The notes beneath the pieces were generated by a model that was not told where the DNA came from, did no database searches, and saw only the letters and a list, made by a program, of their open reading frames with translations. A stretch of DNA of 64,000 nt from Monocercomonoides exilis (taxonomy: Eukaryota; Preaxostyla; Oxymonadida; Polymastigidae), in assembly GCA_001643675.2 (NCBI GenBank), contig LSRY02000026.1, forward strand, positions 884,501 through 948,500, read 5' to 3'. This document shows, piece by piece, positions 31,099 to 42,000 of this stretch. The translations under genes were made by a program, and so were the position numbers. Position 1 is the stretch's first letter. The number at the start of each line of letters is the position of its first letter.

Positions 31099-32922
31099 TT
31101 ATTTATCCTTAGCTTTCTTTTGCCCAGCATTTCCGAATGCTCTGAAAAGCGCAGAGAGAGACGAAGGCGGGAATGCGCCCCATTCAGTTATAACCATGTC
31201 CACTTCATGGCAAGGGATTATATCGCAGCAGATGTTCACCAGCACAAGCGATGGAGACCCAACATTGAGAGACGGCAAATATGAGCAGCCAAACGCAGAA
31301 GAAGATGCAGAGGATGAAGTGACAGCAGAGGAGGAAGCAGAAGCAGAGGAAGAGGAAGATGAAGATGAAGAGGAAGAAGATTGAGAAGAAGAAGGAAGAA
31401 GAGTGGAGCATGATGATGAAGAAGAAGGATGTGTTTGAAGCAACTCTGAAGGAAGTCCTTTGATGTTGTGAGGCCAAATTGCATCTGTCGTTGCATGATC
31501 ACTCATTTTGTATGTTTCACAAAACACAACCACCATTTTCTGAGAAAGAAATAAAAATAAAAATGAAGAAAGAAAAGAACAAAAGAAAAAAATGAAAGAA
31601 AATAGTTTCGAAAATTTTGAATAAGCAACATTAAGATTGAACAAAAAGATGAAATTTTATACAACAAAAACAATAAAAAAATATATATATGGATAATTAA
31701 ATATAAAATTAAAATAAATATAAATATGAATATAAAAAATTGATTTCAAATAAACTCACCTTATTCGCTTTCGCCTGCAACGACACAATTGCTGCACCAA
31801 CATGTGCTTGTATGTAGCCATTCGACAGAATCGACTGAGTGCTCAAGAAAATCGTGTCCACCCTTCCAATCACATAGCTGATTCCTGTCAGATTGCAATA
31901 CGAACAAGGCAGCTGCGGAATAAGCGCTTTAAGTTTGCGCATCATCTCCACGCCTTCAAAAGCAGGCATCGAATCAACAATCATCACCTGGAACCGACGC
32001 CCGTTCTCCCACGACTGGGCAAGCACACTTATAATTGTCGTAGAGCTGGTTGGTAAATGCATAATGTTTCGTTATTATCATTCGCATTTTTGCGAATGAA
32101 TAAGAAATGAAAGAAGTTAGAAGTTGAAGCAACAAAAAAAAAATTTTTTTTTTCATTGTTATTGAAAATTCTTTAAAAATAGATGCATACAATCCATAAA
32201 CAAGGATAACATCGTTGTCGTTAATTATTGAATGCTCTTGTGATTTCTCAATGATGAGCTTTGTTGTCTTTTCTATTGTTTGAATGTATGTTGTGATGTC
32301 GTCACACAAGTTTTGTTTTGTTTTTGTCTCACCAGCATCTTCAATGAACGAAACTTTTTCAAGAAGCCAATTCATAACATTCTCTAAAGTATGCAAGAAG
32401 ATCCAAAAACATCATATATTTAAATAAAAATAATAATTAATGAAAAAAAAATCGCAGAATGAAAGAAACCCATTGCAATTGATGGAGGATAACATTGCTT
32501 AAGAAATTTCAGATGCTTAACTGCATGTTGAGGAAATGAATGCACGAAAGAAACTCCAGGACTAACAATAAAATCACGTATAAGCTGAGTGTTTATGAAT
32601 TGAAATCAAAACTGTATTCATCAACAAAAAATAAATTAGAGAACCTCTTGAAAGACTTCAAGTAAACTAATTTCTGGAGATTTATCAATAGGAAACGCTT
32701 TTCTATTCAGTTTGAATCCGAGATCAATAAATGATGGATGAATTCCAACAGAAAGCTGATAAAGACAAATAAAAAATAAGAATTTTAAAATTTCAACAAA
32801 TATAACAAAACTGATCTAATATTCTCAATCAATTCATGCTGCATTAAATCTGCAAAAGGATCTAGCAGCTTCGGCTTTTGCGTTCCTGCAGGCTCTGCCT
32901 TTTTCACTTGTTTTTTACTCAT
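31099..32922 (-). CDS. EIF2B4: Translation initiation factor eIF2B subunit delta
   Basis: A subunit of the cytosolic guanine-nucleotide exchange factor that recharges eIF2 with GTP. Six exons on the minus strand: 32922-32812, 32755-32645, 32584-32470, 32383-32191, 32045-31760, 31539-31099, giving 418 residues with consistent phases and GT-AG introns of 56, 60, 86, 145 and 220 nt. Family landmarks are ILVYGFSTT, a FQVMIVDSMP strand, LPCSYCNLTGISYVI, FLSTQSILSNGYIQAHVGAA, VVVFCETYKMSD and near the end VDMVITEWGAFPPSSL. Oddities: the N-terminus is short for a delta subunit, and a serine/alanine-rich insert of about 60 residues interrupts the last domain where other eukaryotes have a short loop. 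It is divergently arranged with the gene at 33067. Alpha and beta subunits share this fold; delta is the best fit from the NGY and CETYK-region details. Confidence 0.88.
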
Positions 32923-33066
32923 CTAATTTGTATTGTGGCATAGATCAAAAATTTCATTCTTTTTTCATATCTTTTTCATTTTCGGGGGATATATTTATTT
33001 TTGAGAGCGTTTACGAAAATAATCTATTTTACAAATTGCTTTCTTTTAACTTAAGCCTACAGTTGT
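32923..33066. promoter_or_regulatory. Divergent intergenic region, likely bidirectional promoter
   Basis: Only 144 bp separate the start codons of eIF2B delta (minus) and the serine-tract gene (plus). Both promoters must be within it or overlap the genes. It is AT-rich with T-runs; no TATA or initiator motif can be assigned with confidence. Confidence 0.4.
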
Positions 33067-36000
33067 ATGCAAGATCCCGCTTCCTCAAGAGCAATGATTG
33101 AATCAAGCCAAACATATGCTTACACATCACCTCGTCATCATCAGTTATACAAATCCAGAAGCGTGATTGAACATAATCAGGGGGATGCTTTCGACTTTGC
33201 AACTTCCGCTAGATCCCCGAAATCTTCGTTAAATTCGATTTCTAATTTATACTCATCAACTCGTTCCTCAGCTGGCAGTTCAGATTTAAAATTTTCTGAT
33301 GTTGCTGATACTGAAAACAGGCATCAAAGGATACAACATACAAAGGCATACTCAACCACTTTTCAAAAATTTGCAGTTTCTTCACCATTTGAGCATACAT
33401 TTCATTCTGATTCATTTGCTCAGAATAAATTTTTGGGCCATTCAACCACAAGAGAATCCAATTTAAATTCATCAATAATTTTATCAAATCCTCCTCCGTT
33501 CGCGAAAATTGAACTTGATACAGAAGAAGATAATGTTTCTGGAGAACGAACATCCAATTCACCAAAGAAAAAAGTACGACGGAGGCTGCAACGCCCACAC
33601 ATAAGGGGAGCCAGTCTTTTTCCTGCATTGGGATCTTCCAGCACCGAAGCGTCTACCCCAAGAGAACCCAAAGAAGGCAAAGGCATTGCAGAAGGGATTA
33701 ACCTCAATGAAAGACTCCATTTTCTTACACCACAACTCACTCCATCATCAACTCTGTCGCCGCTGATGGTCCATTCCGAAAGCGCGCAGCAGTCGCCCAT
33801 CGCTGACCCTACTGATAAGCCCACTCTCTCTTCCTCTCGCCCTTCCTCCCGCGTCCTCACTTCTTCGAGGCAGCAGCTCATCCGGTCTGTCCAAGCCGCC
33901 AGCGAGTGCTTTGCTTCTTCTCAGTGTGCCCATCACCAGCGGCTGAAGAGGTGCCCTGTGTCGCCGTCGTCGCCTTCGTCGTTTGCGTCCTCGTTCAGAG
34001 AAGGAAGCGGGCATTGTACAACATCTGCTTTGGAATCGGAAACGGAAGAGATGTGTTTGAAAAAGAAGTCTGAGGAAGAGGGGGAGGAAGATGAAGGGGA
34101 AGAGGAGGTGGTGGATGGAGAAAGAGGAGAAGGAGATGGAAAAGAGAAGAGTGGGAATGAGGGTGATGGGGATGATAGTAATGAGGAAGAAGAAGAAGAA
34201 GAGGAGGAGGAGGAGGAAGAGGAAGAGAAAGAAGAAGAAGAAGAAGTTGATAACGATAACAGTGAGAATGAAGATGATGACGATGAAGATTGCATTGATG
34301 ATGACGTTGAAGAAGAAGAAACAAAAGAAGACGATGCAGCATCAACAGAAGAAATTGATGAAGAGGAAGAAGAAAAAGATATTGAAGAAGAAAACAAAAC
34401 AACTGCATTTTCACATAATCAACAAACATCCAAAGAAAAAATAACCATTTCATCGTCATCTTCTTCTTCCTCTTCTTCCTTGTCTTCTTCTTCATATCCA
34501 TTTGCTTCTTCGTGTCCTCCATACAGCAACCCTCTTTCCTTCCAATCTTCTTCGCTTTCTTCTTCTTCTTCTTCTTCTTCTCAAACAACTTTTGCTGATG
34601 AAGAAGAAAATGCAGATGAAAATTTGCCTTTTAATCGTCTTCATTCTTCCTCTTCTTCCTCTTCTCCTTCCTCCTCCTCCTCCTCTTCTTCTTCTCCCCT
34701 TTCTTCATATTCTCTCTCTCGCCGTTCATCATCATCATCATCTTTTTCTTCTTCTTCTTCCAATCTTTCTTTATTCCATCTCAATTCTTCTTCTTCTTCC
34801 TCCTCCTCCTCCTCTTCCTCTTCCTCTCCTCACCCTTCTCTTTCCTCTCATTCACTTCATTTTCTTCATTCTTCTCCTTCTTCTCCTTTTTCTCCTTCTC
34901 CCCCTCCTTCTTTTCCTCCTCCTCCTTCTTCTTCTCATTCTCTTCATACTCCTTCTTCTCCTTCTCCTTCTCTTCCTTCTCATTCTTCCTCCTCTTCTTC
35001 TTCTTTAGCCACTCATCTTCTTCGTTCTTCTCCTTCTGATTTTTCTTCTTTCAAACAAGAAGATGTTGATCTGCCTCCTGCTTTTATTGCTCCTACAATA
35101 CAGAAGTTAGAACCAATGATGAATTTTGCTTCTTCTTCTTCTTCTTCTTTTAATATTTCTTCTTCTTTATCTTCTTCCACTTCCTCCTCTTTTTCTTCTT
35201 CTCTTTCTCCTTCTTCTTCTTCTTCTCCTTCTTTGTCTTTTCATTTGCCAACAACTTCATGCCCAGCTTCTCCCTCGCAAAAGAGAAGAAGATCAACTTC
35301 AAATAATAACAATGGCATTAACATTAGCAGTAACGTTAATTGTGATAATAATAGCATAAATAGCATAAATAACATAACGAAAATCAAAGAAATCAAAGAA
35401 ATCAAAGAAATCAAAGAGAATAAGGAAAATAAAGAAATCAAAGAAAACAAAGAAAACAAAGAAAACAAAGAAATCGAAGAAAGTACTCAAAATAAAGAAA
35501 ATAAAGAGGATAAAGAGAACAAACGTCTTTCTTCTCCTTTTCGCCATCTGCATTCTGCTTCTAATCTAACTTGGTTTAATTCGATGGGAAGAAAAGAGAA
35601 AGAGAAAGAGAAAGAGAAAGAGAAAGAAATGAAGATAAAATCAGAAGATGTGATAGAAAATTCTTCTTCTTCTTCTTCTTCTTCTTCTTCATTGGAGAAG
35701 GACGAAGATGAAGACTTAGAAAACAAGGAAAAAGATAAAACTTTACTACAAATTTTACCTTCATCCTCTTCTTCTCTTTCCTCTTCGTCTTCACCATCTC
35801 TTTCTCAATCATTCACCCAAAACACATCATCATCGTCATCATCTTCTTCTTCTCTTTCTCCTTCACTTCATTCACCTCGCAACAAATCACTTCAGAAACA
35901 ACCACAAATGCTAAATTCTTCCTCTTCCTCTTCCTCTTCCTCTTCCTCTTCCTCTTCCTCTTCTTCTTCCTCTTCTTCTTCTTCTTCTTCCTTTCCTTCT

Positions 36001-39000
36001 TCAAATTCTTCATCTTCTTCTTTTTCTTCACCTCGTTCTTCTTCTCAAAACAAAAACATTTCACAAATTTCTTCTTCTTCTTCTCTTTCTCCCTCTTCTT
36101 CTTCTTCACCTCGTTCTTCTTCCTCTTCCTCTTCCTCTCAACAACAACCAACAACAAGAAAAATGTATCGAATTATGATCAAACCACCTAAGCAAAATAA
36201 TCGCTATAATTCTTCTTTTTCTTCTTCATCATCTTCCTCTTCCTCTTTTTCTTCTTCCTTTTCTTCTTCTTCTTCCTCCTCCTCCTCCTCTTCTTCTTCT
36301 TCTTCTCCTTCTCCTTCTCCTTCTTCTTCTTCACACAGAAGAGCAAAAACAAGTTTTTCACTGAAAATTCCAAAAAACAATCAAAATTTAGCTTCTTTTT
36401 CTTCCAATTCTTCGATTTCTTCGATTTCTGCAAATGTCCATACAAAACCACAAACAAAACTGAAAATGGAACAAAAATTGAGTCAAAAGAATGAAATGAA
36501 TGAAAAAAGTAAAATTAATAAGCAAAATAGACAAGTTAAACAACAAAATATTCAAAATAATCAAAATTCATTTCAAAACCAACAAAACTTGCAAAACTTT
36601 CAAAAACGAGCTAAAAATATTGTTTTTCGTTCTTCTTCTGTTGCTGCACAATCAATTTCTTCTTCGTCTTCGTCTTCTTCGTCTTCTCCTTCTCTTTCTC
36701 CTTCTCCTTCTCCATCTTCTTTCCCATCTTCCTCCTCCTCCTCCTCTTCTTCTTCTTCTTCTCTTTCTCCTTTTCGTCGTTCAATCACAAACATGACTTC
36801 AATTAAAGATTCAAATGACGAAGAACAATTGCAGAATTTCAAAATAGAAAAGGAAAAAGATATTAATGAAATGAATGAAATGAAAGAGGAAATGAAAGAG
36901 AAGGGGAAAGAGAAGGAGAAAGAGAAGGAGAAGGAGAAAGAAAAGGAGAAAATGATTTTTGAAGAAAAAATAACAAAAGATAAGATGAAAAAGGAAGAAA
37001 TAGAAGAAATTGAAGAAATGAAGAATAAAGAGAAGGAGAAGGACAAAGAGAAAGAGAAAGAGAAAGAGAAAGAGAAAGAGAAAGAGAAAGAGAATGTTGG
37101 AAGAGAAGGAAGAAAGAATTATACGGTTGTTGAGCTTCCATCAAAACGAAGGCAAATATTGAATGAAAAGAAAGAAGAAAAGGAAGAAGAAGAAGAAGAA
37201 GAAGAAAAGGAAATTGAAACAACTGAAGAAGAAGAAGAAGAATTGGAAGAGGAAGAAGAAACGGAAGAAGAAGAGGAGGAGCAAGAAGAAGAAGACAATG
37301 AAGAAGATAAAGAAAAACAAAAAGATGAAAAAGAACAAGAAAAAGAAGAAGAAGAAATCAACTTTGTAGAGGAAGGCGAACAAAGTAAGCAAAAAATGAC
37401 ATCTTCAAACAACATAACTGGAATTTTCCCCAAAGAAGATAAATCTCCGAGAACTCTTAATTCTCCGAGATCTTCTATTTCTCCGAAGCAGAAGGTGATT
37501 CATAAGCATCTGTCAAAATCGATAGCTCTGCCAAATGTTCTGAATGAAGATGTTGAAGCAAGCAAAATAAACAAAATGAACAAAATAAGTCAAATAAATA
37601 AAATAAACGAAGTAAATAAAACTTATAAAGAAAGTGAAATAGACGAAGTGAATAATGTTAATCAAATAAAAATGATAAATGAAGCAAATAAAATAAAAAA
37701 TGAAAATAATGGGAATAAAGTAAATAAAGTAAATAAACCAAGCAACATTGAAAAATCACCACAAATAGAGTCATCGTTAAGTTCTCACATAAATACTTGG
37801 TGTTCGGTGAGTGAAAAATTAACAGGCTTTAATGAAAAAGATGAAGATAAAATTTCATCTTTTTCTGATTCTTTTGGTGGAAAGAAGAATGCTTTGAATG
37901 AACAAATGGTAAATGACTTAGCTGCAACAACCACGTTATTAACATCATCTGATACTTCTTCTTCTTCGCTTTCTTCTTCCTCTTCTTCAACATCTCCTTC
38001 TTCTTTCTCTTCTTCTTTTTCCTCCCCCTCCTCCTCCCCTTCTTCCTCTTCTTATCCTCCCTCTCTCATCCCTCGTCTCAATCTTTCTTCTCGCACATCA
38101 TCTTCTTCTTCTTCCTCTTCTTCTTCTTCTTCTACTCCATTCACCAATCACTTCACCCGCACCTCAAAACCTCGTTTCGACCAAAAACACACAGAAAATA
38201 CGAGAAATCGAATGAAACAAAACAATTCATTAGGATCTTCAAATTCTTCTTCCTCTTCTTCCTCTTCTTCTCCTTTCACCTCCTCTTCCTCCTCCTCTTC
38301 CTCCTCTTCCATATTTCCTTCTCCTTCTTCTTCTTCATCTCAACCTCTTCCTCTTCCTCTTCCTCAAAAGAGAGAAACTTTTCATCTCAAAATTTCGCCT
38401 CAAAATGCCAAAGACCATTTCATTCACTCAAAAAATTCAACATTTCACAGACAGCTTCATCAGTCTTCTCCTCGCTCGAAAACTAATCTTGTTTCTTCTT
38501 CTTCTTCTTCTTCTTCTGCTTCTTCTTCTTCACCTCGCACTTCTAATTATAATTCTTCTTCTTCCTCCTCCTCCTCCTCTTCTCCTTCTTCTCCTTCTCC
38601 TTCTCCTTATTCTTCACCTCGTTCTTCTACTCAAAACAAAAACATTTCACAAATTTCATCATCATCTTCTTCTTCTCCTTCCTCTTCTTCTTCTTCTTCT
38701 TCTTCTTCTTCTTCTTCTTCTTCCCTCAACAAACCAACAAACAAACGCAAACAAAGAAATACCCATCTTTCTATTACCCTCCCAAGAACAGTAGCAAAAC
38801 CGATTCTATCGCCTTTATGCCCTCCAAAGACAAAGATTGTGGATCCTTCTTCTTTGACATCATCTTTTAATGCTTCTTCTTCTTCTTCTTCTTCTTCTTG
38901 TGATACATCATCATCAACTTCTTCTTCTGATATCATTTCATCTTCTTCTATTTCCTCTTCCTCCTCTTCTTCTTCAGCTCCTCCTCCTCCTCCTGCTTCT

Positions 39001-42000
39001 TCTTCTGATGCTGTTGATTCTAATAAACAATCATCATCATCATCATTTTCTTCTTCTTCTTCTTCTTCTTCTCCATCTTCTTCCTCTTCCACTCTCTTCA
39101 TCCACCAGCAAAAACCTTCCAATCTTTCAATTTCTGTTGCATCTCTTTCCTCCTCTTCCTCTTCTTCTCTTTCATCATCATCTTCTTCTTCTTCCTCTCT
39201 TTCTTCCTCTTCCTCTTCCTCTTCCTCTTCCTCTCTTTCTTCCTCTTCTTCCTCCTCCTCTTCTCCTTCTCTCCAGCCACACACTCCATCTGATATTTCT
39301 TCTATTCCACCAGGAACCGTCCAGGCAATGATCACTTTATTCAACAGAAGTGGAGGAAGAGGAAGAGAAGGAGAAAGAGAAGGAGAAAGAAGAAGAGAAA
39401 GAGCGAGAGAAGGAGAAAGAGAAGGAAGAAGAGAGGGAAGAGAAGGAGAAGGAGAAGGAAAGAAAGTGAATTTCGAAGATTATGGAGTTATTTCTCATAA
39501 TTCCAGTTCTTCTTCTTCTTCTTTTGTTTCTTCTTCTGCTGCTTATTTCAATGAAAACAAATCAAAAGTAAAGAATTTATTGTCTTCTTCTTTTTCCACC
39601 TCTTTTTCTTCTTCCTCTTCCTCTTCTCCTTCAAGCATTGCCATTTCAACTCCTCCAAAAATATCTTCCTCTTTATCATCCACCCTTCCTTCTTCTCCTT
39701 CTCCTTCTCCTTCTCCTCTTTCTCCTTCTTCTCCTTCTTCTCCTTCTTCTCCTTCTTCTCCCTCTTCTCCCTCTTCCTCTCTAATTATTCCTGCTTCTTC
39801 TTCCCTTGCTTCTTCTTTCTCTCCACCTTCTTATCCTTCTTCTTCTTCTTCTTCTTCTTCCATTGCCTTGTCAACTCAACAGCAAATAAACAGCATAGAA
39901 GAAAAATTATTGAGTCTTCAAGCAAATAAAAGATATGAATTAAATGGCAATAATAATTATAATAATCGCAACATTTCTCATTTTTCTCTTTCCTCTTCTC
40001 CTTCCCCTCCTCCTCTTTCTCCTCCTCCTTCTTCTTTTCCCCCTTCTTCTTCTCCTTTCTCTCCTTCTCCTCTTTCTCCTTCTCGCTATCCCCCCACCCC
40101 TTCCTCTCCTCTTTATCCACCTCCTTCCTCTCCCACTTCTTCCTTCTCTTCTTTCGACCCATCTCTCCATCGCACCATTTCTGTCTCTCATGTTGACTCA
40201 TTTGGCAGCATCAGCAGACGCTCTTCGTGCTCGTTGGGGTTTGAGAAGAGAGAAGAAGAAGGAGAAGAAGGAGGAGAAGGAGAAGAAGGAGAAGAAGGAG
40301 AAGAAGGAAGAGGAGAAGGAAGAGGAGAAGGAGAAGATAAAGAAATATCCAATTATCTTCCGTCATCATCAAATAATTTTTCTTCTTCTTCTTCTTCCTC
40401 TTCCTCTTCCTCTTCCTCTTCTTCCTCAACAGAATCCGCCTCCACAAGTGCCCTTCTCCCCTCTCTTGTTCCTTCTCACCAAATCCATCTTCTTCCTCTT
40501 TCTTCTTCTGATTTTCGTTCAACTTTCAAATTTTCTGAGGTGAAAATCAAAAAACAGAGAAGAAATTTGTTTCCAACATATTCTGACCCGACTTTGCAGA
40601 AGCATTCACATGTTGCCATTTCGACAGAAGAACTTTATTCGCCTTTGTTTGACAATGAAGAGGAGAAGGAAGTGAGATTGGGGATGGAGGAGTGGAGGAG
40701 GAAGAAGAAGAAGATGATGATGATGATGAGAGAAGAAGAAGGAAAAGGAGAAAGAGAAAGAGAAAGAGAAAGAGAAAGAGAAAGAGAAAGAGAAAGAGAG
40801 AGAGAAGAAGGAGAAGGAGGAAGAGAAGGAAGAGAAGAAAGAGAAGAAAATGAAGAAAGGGAAAATGGAGTGAATGACATGGATGTATATGAACATCACA
40901 ATTATCAAAGAAAAGAAGAAGAAAAGAAAGCAGAAAAGGAAGAAGAAGAGGCGAAAAAAGAAGCAGAAGAAGCAGAAGAAGCGGAGAAAGAGAAGCAGGA
41001 GATGTTGATGATGATCCTTCAGATTGAAGAAGAAAAGAAGCAAATGGCAAATCATCATGCATTGAAGAAGTTGGAATGTGGAGAAGGCAAAAATGCAATG
41101 AAACAGGAAGACAAACAGGATTTTGTGGAGAAGTTTAATGAACAATCGATGATACAGAAAATGGAAGAAGGAGAAAGAGAAAGAGAAGAAGGAGGAGGAG
41201 AAAGAAGAGAAGGAGAAGAAGAAAGAAGAGAAGAACAAAAGCAACAAATTCAACAAAAACAGAATGAAATGAATCAGACATCACCTAATTCTCAATCAAC
41301 AATCACAGAACAAAACACATTCATTTCGAAATTAATGAAAGCAGATAAAGTCAACACATTAGGATTTAGCAATGTTTTGATAGAGGCAAAGAAAAAGAAG
41401 AAGAAAAAGAAGAAGAAGAAGAAGAAAGGAGCGTTTGGAGGGGTTGTATTCAGAACATTTCCGAATACCCCTCTTCTTTCTGCTTGTTCTTCTCCAATTG
41501 CTTCTCCTTTCACTTCGCCAAAGTTCACTTCTGTTTCTCCCACTGAAAAAAGGGGGAAAGATAAAGATGAGGACAATGAAAAAGCCAATGAAAATGACAA
41601 AGTTGAAGTCTCAAATGTGACAACTGTTGCTTCAATTGCTGAAGCAGCTCGTTCTATCCATCTTCCTCTCTCTTCTCTCACTTCTCTTCTAAATGAATCT
41701 TTTATTGTGAATAAGTTGGATCCTATGTCTCATTCTCTTAACAGGGAAAGAATGGAACAATTTGAACAATTAGAACATTCTCCTCATTCTTCTCATTCTT
41801 CTCATTCTTCTCGTTTATATCATTCTCCTCTTTCTCCTCTTTCTCCTCTTTCATCTGCATTGCCTGTGGATTCTGGGCAGATATCCCAAAAGACAGAAGT
41901 GATTGAGAATGAATTGCAAGCTTCGCTTCTTGCTTCTTCTTCTTCTCCTTCTCCTTCTCCGTTTTCATCATCATTATCTTCCTCTTCCTCCTCCTCCTCC

